Program-made: the position numbers and the translations under genes
Notes under the pieces: model-generated
The model's database searches: none
The model's input: only the letters and a program-made list of their open reading frames with translations
Told to the model about the DNA's origin: nothing
Origin: Emydura subglobosa
Taxonomy: Eukaryota; Chordata; Testudines; Chelidae
DNA: 64,000 nt
Assembly (NCBI GenBank): GCA_007922225.1
Contig: ML679961.1
Coordinates: 5,935,702-5,999,701, forward strand
Direction: 5' to 3'
Part shown: piece after piece, positions 1-10,675 of the stretch
How the letters are laid out: every line of letters starts with the position of its first letter
Numbering within the stretch: position 1 is the first letter of the stretch

Positions 1-1451
1 CAGTGGTTTGGGGAGAGGGCGGGTTCTGCCATTTCAATGAGATTTTTTTTACAAAATAAAGGCTTAACGCTCCTGTTAAACTGAACTCCAAACCACAATC
101 TTAACTACGGTGCTTTCAGCTACTGCCGTACTATAATGGAACGGATCATTCCACTTAACTGTTAAGGCACCTTCCTGCCATGCAAAATAGCCACGCAAGA
201 GAAAACATGGGAAAAGCAACTAAATCCAGAAAGTCAAGTCTTGCAAGGGATGCAAATATAGGACACAGAACTGCTACAACAAATAATGCTTACTTTGCAG
301 GCTGGGATGAAGGCAGCTGCCCGTGCACTGGCTTGCAAGAATATTTCCTAGAATTCCTAAAACTGAAGTTATGATTTAAGGAGTGTTTGACAACGGCAAC
401 TAACATTCTATTGTCAGAAAATGAGGGGGGGGGGAATATACTGCTGTCTACGGCCTGGAGAACTTTGAAAGGAGGGATACTGTATCTGCAAATACAAGAC
501 CAAATTCTGCTACCTTTACCTCACCTTCAGCAGTACCGTTCTGCTTGACTAGCCATGTTGAAATCGATGGGGGCTACCTGCAGGGTATGTACTATTTAAT
601 GACAGTAATGAGCAGAATCTGGGACCGCAGTGAACAAATAGCTGCCTTTGTAACACGGGTAATTCTGAGTGAATGTTGCTACAGGGTCCATCCTGATCCC
701 CAGATTCACTTTTGGACTATCAAAGGGCATGCCTGCCCTGTAGCGCCCCTTTCTGGTCAAGTGCAGCTCTGCTGAGGCCTGCCTCAGTTTCCCCTTCATG
801 CAGGCTCCCTTAAAAAGTCTATGCAATCCAGATCTTGGAACCTTTTGTGGTCCAATTTATTAAGTCCTGCAGTCTTTCAAAATAGAACTCAAACTTACGT
901 CTTCATCCCAGTTCCACGCTGGGCCCTGGGGGGCCACCCTCCCTGAGCATCTGTCCTCTTTCTAAAAGTCTTTTTTTTGGCCCCAGTTCCAAGGGAGGAC
1001 CAGGCCCTCCTTCCTGAAGGTCTTTCTTCCTCCTCACCCAACCTGCCCTGAGTTTCACCTTCTCCACTGACGTCTGCACCTTGGTAACTCCCTTCTCACT
1101 CTCTGAAGTGTCTGCAGGCATCTGCCATCCCCCCCCCCCCCCAACAGCCCAGCTAATTTCTCTTAAGCCCACCTAGGCAGCAGTTACTTACTAGGATGCT
1201 GATAACAAAAATACACTGTTAAAAAAGCAGCTTTTATTTTTCATTTCAGTTAAAACCCTGACATTTGTGGCCTTCCTTATTGTCAGAGAGACAAGAAATT
1301 TGCTTTTTTCTTCCCCCGCCCTCTTCTCGTCTGCTCTTTTAATTCCCTTCATTTTTACGTTTCTGTTATTACCATCCAAGTCTCCCTTCCTGCCTTTCTG
1401 CTTCTCAAAGCTAGTTGTCCAAAATGGCCCAGCTTACTTCTCAAAGCTAGT
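1..1451. other. Unassigned non-coding DNA
   Basis: No coding region or recognisable repeat was found here. It holds a C homopolymer near 1128-1142, a G run near 424-432, and a weak local duplication of a pyrimidine/GGG-rich block (about 905-960 against 978-1030). A 15-bp exact direct repeat (CTTCTCAAAGCTAGT) occurs at 1401-1415 and 1437-1451, just before the CR1 homology begins. Short open frames on both strands overlap one another and show no domain. Confidence 0.6.
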
Positions 1452-1544
1452 CAGCCCACTTCAATGGATTTGCAGTACTACAACGGAGCAGAACTGGCCC
1501 CCCATCTCTGCATCAGGCAGATTTCGGAGATGTTCTTCCCCTCT

Positions 1545-2885
1545 TTATCAAGTGGGGCTCGGCAGGGATCAGTTCTGGGCCCGGTTGTGTTCAATATCTT
1601 CATCAATGATTTAGGTAATGGCATAGCGAGTAGACCTATAAAGTTTGCGGACGATACCCAAGCTGGGAGAGGTTTCAAGGGCTTTGGGAGACAGGATTAA
1701 AATTCAAAATGATCTGGACAAACTGGAGAATTGGTCTGAGGTAAATAGGTTGAAATTTAACAAGGAGAAATGCAAAGTACTCCACTTAGGAAGGATAAAT
1801 CAGTTGCACACATACAAAAGGGGCAATGACTCCCTAGGAAAAAAGACTGCAGAAAGCGATCGGGGCTAATAGTGCATCACAACCTAAATAAGAGTCAAGA
1901 GAGTAACACTGTTCAAAAAACGCAAGCATCATTCTGGGATGTATTAGCAGGAGTGTTGTAAGCAAGACACAAGAGGTAATTCTTCCGCTCTGCTCCATGT
2001 TGATTAGGCCTTACCTGGAGTGTTGTGTCCAGTTCTGGGTGCCACATTTCAGGAAAGATGTGGACAAAGTCCAGAGAAGAGCAACAAAAATGATTAAAGG
2101 TCTAGGAAACATGACCTATGAGGGAAGATTGAAAAAACTGGGTTTGTTTAGTCTGGAGAAGAGAAGATTGAGGGGGGGGGACATGATAACAGTTTTCAAG
2201 TGCATAAAAGGTTGTTACAAGGAGGGGGAGAAAAATTGTTATCATTAACCTCTGAGGACAGGACAAGAAGCAATGGGCTTAACTTGTACCAAGAGCAGGT
2301 TTCAGTTGGACATTAGGAAAAACTTCCCAACTGGCAGGGTCATTAAGCATTGGAATAAATAGCCTGGGGCAGTGGTCCCCAAACTGTGGGCAGGCCCCCT
2401 TAGGAGGGGCATGGAGAAACATTCAGGGGGCATGCAGCGGGGTCTGTGCCAGCCCCTACAGGGGGTGAGGAGGGACTGCCACCCCATCCCCAGCCCAGCT
2501 CCGGCCCCAGCCACAGTTCCTCTCCACCTTCTGCTCTGCCCCCAGCCCAGCTCTGCCCTGATGCCAGTTCCGCCTCTAGTCCTGGCCCAGCTCCATCGTC
2601 GGCCCAAGCTCCTCTGCTAAGCCAACCGTGCAGTTGGGAGGGGGGAGAGACCGAGGAAGATTCCATTACTGTTAAGGGGGGTCTGACAGGAAAGGTTGGG
2701 GCACCACAGCCCTACGTTGTGGGAGGCTGTGGAATCTCCATCACTGGAGATTTTTAAGAGCAGGTTAGACAATCACCTGTCAGGGAAGGTCTAGATAATA
2801 CTTAGTTCTGCCTTGAGTGCAGGGGACTGGACTAGATGACCTAGTGAGGTCCCTTCCAGTCCTGCAATTCTATGATTCCTTGATT
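1545..2885 (+). mobile_element. CR1 LINE, 3' part, interrupted by a hAT-like MITE
   Basis: This is a decayed chicken-repeat-1 (CR1) non-LTR retrotransposon carrying the second half of the reverse transcriptase and the 3' tail. The frame around 1548-1680 encodes the CR1 RT block [18 protein letters not shown] followed by FADDTQ, the catalytic box, at 1644-1655. Later frames at 1645-1869 and 1997-2248 give the KLENWSEVNRLKFNKEKC and [16 protein letters not shown] blocks typical of the C-terminal CR1 ORF2. The frames are broken by frameshifts, so no protein is made. The copy ends with the CR1-type terminus near 2866-2885 (AATTCTATGATTC), which fixes forward orientation. A separate element occupies 2370-2709, and CR1 sequence resumes directly after it. 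Confidence 0.9.
2370..2709. mobile_element. Non-autonomous hAT-like element inserted in CR1
   Basis: The left end reads CAGTGGTCCCCAAACTGTGG. The right end, read inward on the other strand, is CTGTGGTGCCCCAACCTTT, so the two form degenerate terminal inverted repeats of the hAT type (CAGTGG..). The flanks GCCTGGGG and GCCCTACG could be a decayed 8-bp target duplication, since CR1 carries a GCCTAGGG-like sequence at this point. The interior (about 2480-2620) is a GC-rich CCAGCTCTGCCC-type tract without coding potential. Open frames in this stretch are composition artefacts. Confidence 0.65.
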
Positions 2886-4256
2886 CTGGAAGAAGCAGAG
2901 CGGCCTGTCCAATATCCAACTAAACAATGGCCTTTCCCAAGCTAAATACAGCAGTCACATATTTACCCTGTCCATAATTTCTAGCACCCTACATTACAAA
3001 GTCAGGGAGCTCCCCCTTGCTACCACAGCTGTCAGTTTGATAAATCTGGGTCAACCACATTTCCCCCTTTTTTACAAAAGTAAAGTTTATTCCACCCCGC
3101 AAAATAAGATATCATATCGTAAACCAAAATCCTCTATCATTCATGTAATTACATGACTCATACTAATTCGCACGTGACCATAAACGTAGACCTGTATCCC
3201 TGACAACATCCTCTTTTTACAGCATGGCTAAAAATTCTAGTCAGGGAAAACACCACTGTTGGCCAGTGATAAGGGCCTCGGGAACTGGATGACTCAGAGG
3301 CGGAGTGCGTAGCGACACCGGCTTCCTTCACTTGTCCACTCGTTCCATCTGAGTCTAGGAAAGGTGTGTACATATACACTCATTTACATGCATCTTGGCC
3401 CTCACTGAGGAAGGTCGTGTGCCCCTGTATTTTTACCTTGTAAGGTCTTGTCCTATGCATACACTTAGACCGTCCCTAACGTTATTTACCTTTTTATGCC
3501 GACACTATGGGCTTGGGATCCTTTCCACTGCATGTGTGTGGTTAGGGCACTTCCCTTGGCCTCTAGCAGGACCGTTGCCTGTGGCTGGATATTGGTACAT
3601 CCACTACCCCCGTCACTGGCCTACAACCACCACTAAGTCTGGTGTGTTTAATAAAACCAATGGGCGAGGTAAGTAAATATGGAGTGAAAATTTAGTCTGA
3701 AGCATAAAATCTCACCTGGGCTAAATAATGACACATTCTCTTTAATATTGGCACATTTGGAGTGAGGCTTTTAGAAACGCTCTGTAGAGGAAAATATCAG
3801 ATTTGTGAAAAAGTGCCCTAAACATATCAAGCAAAAACAGTTGGGAGTTATTGTAAAAAAAAGTCCCTAAAGCTTTCAGCTCAAACGCCGCTGAAGTAAA
3901 GAAAGCAAAGAAGGTGGGCAGGGCTCCATTTCAAATAAACATCCTTTCACAAAGGCATCTGAACTTCTTCCATCTAGAAATCAAGCTGGAAGTCTTACGA
4001 GAACAGGTTCTCCTACATACTCCCTGGTTTCATCCAGGTCTAAATAGTTGCCAAACGGGAGGAGGCAAAAGAAAATGGTGGAAGTTTGTGACTTTTGTCT
4101 CCCTTTTTTTATTATTAAAAATGTATCAGGAATTTCAAACCTTGGAACACTTTGATCTGCCTTATAAGACTAGTGAGGGGGAATAGCCCACGGCACTTCA
4201 GTGCTTCACCAACAGAGTATGTTCTTCATGTTCGTTCAACTGCTGATCAGAGCTCA
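2886..4256. other. Unassigned non-coding DNA
   Basis: I see no convincing gene or repeat. There is an AATAAAA near 3650 and several short unrelated frames. Base composition is ordinary and there are no strong inverted repeats. Confidence 0.5.
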
Positions 4257-4264
4257 CCTACGGC

Positions 4265-4750
4265 CAGGCCCACCGACAGCAATTCTGGACCCCAGGGAAG
4301 AACAGCTCTGCCCCGCCTCTTCCCCCCATGGCCCCGCCCATAGCCCACCCCCGCTCTGCCCTAGGCCATGCCCCCATTCCTCCCCATGCCCTGCCCCCTC
4401 GCCCACTTGCTGCCGTGTCTCCCCCCGGTCGGTTCCCCTCCTCTCTTCCGTACTCCCCCTTCCCCCAGGCAGCGAGCGACAGCCGGGGGGGGCTGAGCAG
4501 CGGGCGGAAGGATGCGATGAGCAGCAGCGGGCTGAGCGGGGGAGAAGAGGAGGGACGCAAGTGGCGAGTGATGGCTGGGAGGCCAAGCCGGGGCGGAAGG
4601 AGCAATGCAGCGAGGCCAGCTGGGGCCTGGGTTGGCGCGGGGATGGAGTCTGGGCAGAGCCACAGATGGAAAAGGCCTGGGCCCTTTTAAATTGCCAGGC
4701 CCTTGGGCAATTGCTGCCTTTGCCCCCCACCCCTCTTGTCGGCGGGCCTG
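4265..4750. mobile_element. Non-autonomous hAT element, 486 bp, with 8-bp target duplication
   Basis: The left end is CAGGCCCACCGAC (4265) and the right end is the inverse of CAGGCCCGCCGAC (ending 4750), giving terminal inverted repeats that start with CAG. The flanks are CCTACGGC (4257-4264) and CCTATGGC (4751-4758), an 8-bp duplication with one mismatch, the length used by hAT transposases. The interior is very GC-rich and low-complexity and produces several overlapping long frames on both strands. None shows a transposase motif, so the element depended on an enzyme supplied elsewhere. Confidence 0.8.
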
Positions 4751-4758
4751 CCTATGGC

Positions 4759-5160
4759 AATATACTGTACTGACCAGCTCTGCCAAGAAAGCTACGATTA
4801 GATCCTACCTAGAGATGGGCCCAAATGAAAGCTTTAGGGGTTCAGAATCCACATTAGTATTCTATCCTATTCTATTCTACACAGGAGTTTGTACTGCGCT
4901 CATCACTGTAACATCTGAGCACCTGTCAGTCATGCAACGTGGCTACACAACTGCCATGTGCTGTGTGTTCTCTCATGCTCCCTCCAGAGGGAGAAGTGTG
5001 TGGAATGGGGTGTTGTGTTTTGGTAGGGTATTTTGATTGCTTGGTTCGGTTTTGGGTTTTTTTGTATTTTTTAAACATAACTGTTGCTCCGTGTTTATAT
5101 TAGAGAAGACAAGACAAAAAATGCAGCTTGCACTTGGAGCAGAAAGTAATGAGGTTTGTG
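4759..5160. other. Unassigned non-coding DNA
   Basis: This spacer lies between the hAT element and the 3' side of the reverse-strand L2 LINE. There are short homopolymers and nothing else recognisable. Confidence 0.5.
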
Positions 5161-5164
5161 ACAG

Positions 5165-6365
5165 TCCTTAGTTCCTAGGGAGTTCATGCCACAATCTCAG
5201 ACCACCCTGGAGAAGGTTCTGTCTCTTACACCAACAAGCTGTACTCTTATTTTAGAGAGCTCCATTATACCAGAGACCACAATCTTTGTCTTGGAGCTTT
5301 ACTGGTCTTTTAGGTATCTAGGGCCCAGGCCATGGAGGGCTTTGAAGATAAGGACTGAGACCATAAACTTGATTCAAAATCCTCTGGGAAGCCCATGTAG
5401 AGAGCAGAGAACAGGTCTGGTGTGCTCACGGTAGCCTGCGTTGCTGAGGAGATGCACTGCAGCACTCTGTATTAGCTGGAGTTTCCTGAGTGCTGAAGGT
5501 TTCATGTCCAGGTATATCACATTGCTGCAGTCTAGCCAAGAGGTGACAGAGGCACAAATAACTGAGGGCCAGGTCTTCATATGCCAAGAGGGGACGGAGT
5601 CTCCAGCCAGCCGCAGATGGTAGAAAGCAATACTTGCTGTTGCTGTGATGTGAGAGCTCATGGTCAGTGAAGAATCCAAGAGGACTTCTGAAACTACGGT
5701 CTGAACTGGCCAGTTGTGGAAGAGAACCTTGAACAAAAGGAGATGGCACCTCCACTGCAAACGGCTCAGAACACTTTCCTCTGCCCACCAGAATGACCTC
5801 TGCCTTGTTCAGGTTCAGGTTCAGCCAGCTGTTCTACATGCACGAGCTAATCTCACCCAAGGACTGGGCCATCTTGACAGTAGTGGTTTGGTTGTATGTG
5901 GTGCAGGATGGGTAGGGCTGTGTCTGATCTGCATATTGCTGGGCCTTGAGTCCATGTCTGACACCTGGTGGATTCACGCAGATGTTGAAAAGGACCAGAG
6001 AGAGAACTGATGCTTGTGGGACTCCACCAGTGAGAGGTCTAGTGGTGGAGGTGCAGTTTCCCATCACTAATCTTTGGGTCAATCCCTCCAGGAAGGACTC
6101 AAACCATTTTAGCGCATTACCCTGGATTCACGCTGCCTCTCTCAGGCAAGACAGCAGTTTCATGGTCAACAGTGTCAAACACTGCAGAGAGGTGCAGGCG
6201 GATGAGAATGGAGGTCTGCCCTCTATTCATTGACAGGAGGAGATCATCAATCAGTGCCACGAAAGCAGTTTCAGCTCCGTGTCCTCGCCTGAATCCAGAG
6301 TGTGCCAGGACTAGAACATTGGCTTCAGTTCGATGAACCCAGACCACAAACTCTATTGTCGGCTA
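5165..6365 (-). mobile_element. L2-clade LINE, reverse transcriptase part, degenerate
   Basis: Read on the reverse strand, this gives successive pieces of an L2-type reverse transcriptase. Near 6150-6300 there is GAETAFVALIDDLL and LSAVFDTVDH, the motif containing the first catalytic Asp. Near 5960-6030 there is GGVPQASVLSLVLFNI. Near 5918-5935 there is YADQ where the family has YADD, so the second catalytic Asp of the box is lost. At 5390-5690 the C-terminal thumb region appears (LDSSLTMSSHI, LRKLQLIQSA, SLHGLP). Frames change several times and stops intervene, so it is a dead copy. The remainder down to about 5165 is probably 3' untranslated sequence. Confidence 0.85.
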
Positions 6366-6369
6366 AATT

Positions 6370-6917
6370 AGAGTCTCAGCATTGAGCACCTCCCAGGGCT
6401 CCAAGCCCATCCGTGACCCTATACGATCAAGTTATGTTGCTCCTGGCAATTACACATGGACAAGACATTCTGGACTAAAGAGTACCCAACTTTCAAAAGG
6501 CAGTTTCCAAATACAAGGCCCTGCTCTGCTGATTCCCAGCCTCCCTGGCAAGTATGGGCTTCTCTACAGGCCAGTTTCGTGACTGCTCCGCTGCAGCTTC
6601 AGAGAGAACCCAGCAGGAGTCCAGGCTAACTCCAGGTTCTCATCCCAACCACACAGCACATCTCGCTCTGCACTCTACGCTTCTGCAAAATTCTGGGGAA
6701 CCTAATCATGCAGCACTCTAGTGGAGGCACTTCTAAGGGATCTCTGCAGGAGAGGAAATGTTGCCACAGAGCCCCAGCCACGCTGAGGAGACAGCAAGGT
6801 TCAAGTCCTCACTGTTCATGGAAATGGAGCCAGCCCAGAATTATCAATAAACATGTCCGTGGTGCATGGAGCTACAATAAGCTAAAAAGGTGGTTGCACG
6901 GAATGGTGTATCAAATA
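6370..6917. other. Unassigned non-coding DNA
   Basis: No feature was recognised between the 5' side of the L2 fragment and the fold-back element at 6918. Confidence 0.5.
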
Positions 6918-7029
6918 TTGCGTCTGCTTCTGATCTGCTACACCAGTATAAATCTGAAGTAACTCCACTGACTTAAGTGATGTTACTCCAGGTTTACACC
7001 AGGATAACTAAGACCAGAATCAGACGCAA
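6918..7029. repeat. Fold-back MITE-like element, about 110 bp
   Basis: Almost the whole unit is one imperfect palindrome. The left arm starts GCGTCTGCTTCTGATCT at 6920 and the right arm ends with its near inverse, AGACCAGAATCAGACGC, at 7027. The arms continue inward through a GTAAAT/ATTTAC-type segment to a centre near 6970-6980. No coding capacity is present. The shape matches short hairpin-forming non-autonomous DNA transposons. A degraded partial relative lies near 33660-33740. Confidence 0.65.
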
Positions 7030-7644
7030 ATGAGTTGATCATGGAGGGCCTGTGTTCCGAGATAGGGAATTTAGGAGTGCACAGCCATGAAGAAGGAATG
7101 GGATATGAGAGGGCAGAAAGCATCAGGGTGATTTTTTGTATGTCTTTATCTTTGTATCAGATGAAAACTAACAAGAGTCTCATAAAAGGCCTTTGGGGCT
7201 TCCCAGCGCACACAGCTCTGATCAGCACACTGGAACGGGCATGCTCTATGAAGCATGCTGCAAACATCTGCCAAGGAACAAGGGGAGCTCGTTGCACTCC
7301 GATAGACAGCTGTTAAGAGGTTTTTTTTCACTGAGCCAAAGAAGTGACCTCACAAGCAGAGCTCACAATGATGTGCTCAGGATGGACAGTTTTAAAAGGC
7401 AATTAACAGGGGTGAGCAACTGGGGATTTCAGTCTAATCAGATATTTCAATCATGGGTGCATAACCCAAAAATTCACAGCCAGAATGGTCCATGCAACGT
7501 TCAGCCTGACTGAAAGGCATGTGTGTCATCTGGCTGCATAACAAGCAAAATAATGTGTTAATGCAGCACCATTTGAAAGAATAGCACAGTTAGGAATCAT
7601 ATGGTAAGGCTTTGGTCTTCCAATAGCATGAAACTATTTACAGT
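7030..7644. other. Unassigned non-coding DNA
   Basis: No repeat or coding signal was recognised. The frames at 7035-7316 and 7193-7513 overlap and show no domain. Confidence 0.5.
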
Positions 7645-7647
7645 TTC

Positions 7648-7735
7648 TTTGGCCCTGATTCAGCAAGCTGCATATGCAAGTGCCTAACTATAAGTATGTG
7701 AGTAATCCCACTGAAGTTGCTCTTGTCTTGCATGG
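7648..7735 (+). repeat. Old interspersed repeat, CTGATTCAGCAA type
   Basis: The block begins with GGCCCTGATTCAGCAAGCTG and continues with TAAGTATGTGAGTAATCCCA. This combination I recognise as a dispersed sauropsid repeat, although I cannot name its family. A reverse-strand relative is visible near 37312-37390 (ending CAGGATCAGGGCCT). Confidence 0.45.
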
Positions 7736-8955
7736 CTCTTTCTTTGTTGAAGATGATCTTTAAACATGACAGTCTTAATTCCATTGCCAGCAGAAGGATA
7801 ATTGCGCTGCTGAGCTGTGTCGCACTCCTATGGTTTAGAGGAGTCACTACTATTTGTCATACTGTTGTTAAAGAATCATCTTGAAGAGGAATCAGTTTGT
7901 GTTTCATCAACTGCAACTGGACCCCATGCAACTCCAAAGCATGGATACTGAACTCTGCCAAGTTTCATGAATTCCCAATGTGACTTTAAAGCTTTTTTTC
8001 CACTAAAAACACTTGCCCTAGATTTTCACTCCAGAGTAGATTTTTAGGTCAGGCAGTTTCACTAAAAACACAGACTTTAAAGTTGTGCAGGGAGTTATTA
8101 AAAAGGACATTAATGAGATGGGATGTGTAAACTTCATCCAGAGCTAATGGTAATTACCTGAGAAATTTGCATCAGACAAATAGAAAACCTTATTTTTTAA
8201 AAAAGCTTTCTGCTTGAATCCAAATGTTCAGCCCTTCTGATCTAAATTGGACCTGGATAATGAGCAAAATAGTCAATAATACATAATTAGGTACCAGTCC
8301 TTAATGGAACACTCTTCCTGTCAATCACCCATTAGCTAAGTGAAGCAACCCAGTAAGCAATGGGCAGAAAGGTCCATCTCTTTGCTTTCTTTCATTTTGG
8401 TCCAATGCCAAAAAGCAGAACAGCCAGTGGAAAGAAGAAACCAAACTGAAATAACAAGGGACTTTCCCTCAAACATTTTCCTGAGACTCAGCCCATCACC
8501 TGCCCGTCTGGCCAAAGCAATGGTGCTACTCATGTCATAAGAAGATTTCAAGAGACTCCGAAACGTCAGGCAAGTCATAAAACAATAGCCACAGAGCTTC
8601 ATGCTCTGCTTCCCCTTACATCTGTCAGTGTGCCGGGATCATTGGGATCATTTTACAAAGATTACAAAGGTACAGACTGTTATGAAAATCTGAGGGGAGC
8701 CGTTTGTGACAGCGATGGAAAGAGGGATTCATTGAACAAGAAAGTGGCAGCCAAGACATGGGATTTTTTTCTTTTAAGCACGATATACTTTTAAAGGGAC
8801 TGTCCCCATTAATGTCATTGGAAGAATTATACACTTTCTCAGATGCTCCAGGTAGGGCCTCTCTCTCCTTGGCATGCAAATTAAACCGATTCAGACCTAC
8901 TACGACTCTAAGTTCAGAGTCAGTGTGATAGTAAGTGACACACTGGCCAGTGGGC
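7736..8955. other. Unassigned non-coding DNA
   Basis: There is no gene or repeat that I can name. The opposing frames at 8336-8602 are mirror shadows of each other without homology. The sequence is AT-rich and unique-looking, as expected for an intron or intergenic DNA. Confidence 0.5.
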
Positions 8956-8957
8956 GT

Positions 8958-9055
8958 AAGTGTAAGATCTGGTCTATGCACAAAGACGCACCAGTGTAAC
9001 AAAAGGTCTGATGTTGCTCTGATTTAGTTAAACAGTTGGAGTTTGTGTGTGGACA
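8958..9055. repeat. Possible degraded fold-back element
   Basis: The left side (TCTGGTCTATGCACAAAGAC) and the inverse of the right side (GTGTCCACACACAAACTCC) resemble each other and recall the GGTCTACAC-type ends of the Harbinger MITEs elsewhere in the window. The similarity is weak and the borders are not certain. Confidence 0.3.
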
Positions 9056-9697
9056 CTGTTACATTGGTTTAAACCTGGCGGATACCAGTTTAGCCTGACA
9101 TTTACAAGCCACATATTCCATTTGAACACCCTCCAATAGCCCTGAATGCTGAGAGCAGTAACATCATTGGCAAGTGATCTCAAGGAATCAGTCAGTATTT
9201 ACAATTCATCATGCCCAGAACACAACTTTTGAAGTCCATGTTTTCGGGCAGGGCAGCAACATCCCATGTGGTTACATGATGGCATGAATACAAAACACCT
9301 GCCCACATTCTCTTTCTCCTCTCTACACCGAGGCATTGGCCATGCAAAGAAAGGGGTTTACATAGAACTAAAAATGGTGAAAATTTCTGCCTGCAGCACT
9401 GCATAGTTTACTCAAACCAGGCTGAAAGTGACATACGATCACAAGACGGAGTTCTACAAGTTGGCTGTAAACCTCTTAGGTCAAAATGAAACATACTGAA
9501 CTATTAGTAGAAATATATTTACTCTTCTCTTGAAGAATTCAATACCTAGAAATACACCCAGCTAAGGATCTCCCACAGCGAAATTTCCAGTCTATATTTA
9601 AACTAATTATTTGTATCTTTTAACTGCTTTACAAATCTACAGAAAGAGTCAAGTCAAAATTTCTCCCCTCTACGGTTTTATTTTATTAATGAAAATG
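9056..9697. other. Unassigned AT-rich DNA
   Basis: No feature was recognised. The region runs up to the sharp left border of the fold-back element at 9698. Confidence 0.5.
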
Positions 9698-9929
9698 CCA
9701 ACAGGAGAATCACAGATATTTATTTTAAGGATTCAGCTTCCATATGTATACAGTACAGTCACTTAAGTATCACGCAGATCAGCAAATCAACCTTCTTAGC
9801 GTGTACATGCAACACACACGCACAAAACTAATTAGTGTGATTTGTGCACCTGCATAATATTTAAATGACTGCACTGTATAAATATGGGAGCTGAGTCACT
9901 GAAATAAATATCTGTGATTCTTCTGTTGG
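9698..9929. repeat. Long fold-back element, 232 bp, arms over 100 bp
   Basis: The first 28 bases (starting CCAACAGGAGAATCACAGAT at 9698) match the inverse of the last 28 bases (ending at 9929) with one difference. Similarity continues inward for roughly 100 bp per arm with scattered substitutions. For example, CAGCTTCCATATGTATACAG in the left arm pairs with an inverse CTGTATAAATATGGGAGCTG in the right arm. Only a short loop remains near 9810-9830. No clear target duplication is visible. A transcript would form a long imperfect hairpin. There is no coding capacity. Confidence 0.8.
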
Positions 9930-9934
9930 TACGT

Positions 9935-10375
9935 CCATAATGGAGTACTTGGCACTGGTAAGGCCTCTGCTGGAGTATTGTGTCCAGTTCTAGAGCCACA
10001 AGTTAGCAAAGACGTGGCTAAATGGGAGAGAGTCCAGAGGAGAGCAACAAAAAAGATATAAGATTTAGAAAATTTGACCTAGGTTAAAAGAAGCAGGGCA
10101 CGTTTGGTCTTGAGAAAGGAAGAATGAGTGGAGACCTGATAACTGTCTTCTAATATGTCAAAGGCTGTTATAAACAAGACGGTGATCAGTTGTTCTCCAT
10201 GTCCACTGAAGGTAGGACAAGTAGGAATGGGCTTAATCTGCAGCAAGGGAGCTTTAAATTACAGTAGATATTAGGAAAAACTTTCTTAACTCTAAGGATA
10301 GTTAAATACTGGAATAGGCTTCCAAGGGAGGTTGTGGAATCCCTGTCATTGGAGGTTTTTAAGAACAGGTTGGAC
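9935..10375 (+). mobile_element. CR1 LINE fragment, C-terminal ORF2 and tail
   Basis: The sequence TTGGCACTGGTAAGGCCTCT followed by CTGGAGTATTGTGTCCAGTT is the CR1 block encoding LALVRPLLEYCVQF. It continues through AGAGCAACAAAA and the GGAGACCTGATAAC block to GAGGTTTTTAAGAACAGGTTGGAC near 10375. Several stops and frameshifts are present. It starts a few bases after the fold-back element and stops abruptly where an upstream part of CR1 begins. Confidence 0.8.
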
Positions 10376-10675
10376 TATAAAATGGATCGAGAGCTGGCTA
10401 GATCATCAGGCTCAATGGGTAGTGATCAATGGCTCCATGTCTAGCTGGCAGCCGGTCACAAGCAGAGTGCCCCAGGGATCGGACTTGGGACTGGTTTTGT
10501 TCAACATCTTCATCAATGATCTGGGAGGATGGGGTAGATTGCACCATGAGCGAGTGTGCAGATGATACTAAGCTAGGGGGAGTGGTAGATACCCTGGAAG
10601 GTAGGGATAGGATACAGAGTGACCTAGACAAAGTGGAGGATTGGGCCAAAAGAAATCTGATGAGGGACCTTCCAC
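10376..10675 (+). mobile_element. CR1 LINE fragment, central reverse transcriptase
   Basis: The frames at 10332-10565 and 10429-10872 encode the CR1 RT block [20 protein letters not shown], then [19 protein letters not shown], and a box in which the residue before ADD is Cys, not Phe (near 10556-10570). LEGRDRIQSDLDKVEDWAK follows, after which similarity stops near 10675. In an intact CR1 this part lies upstream of the part now found at 9935-10375, so the two pieces are in swapped order. They are either separate insertions or a rearrangement. Confidence 0.8.

Noticed and set aside
1401..1451. 15-bp direct repeat as a target duplication for CR1
   Set aside because: The two copies are only 36 bp apart, both on the same side of the CR1, so they do not flank it.
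4201..4786. Cluster of 110-190-codon frames on both strands
   Set aside because: They fall inside the 486-bp GC-rich hAT MITE. Composition alone removes stops.
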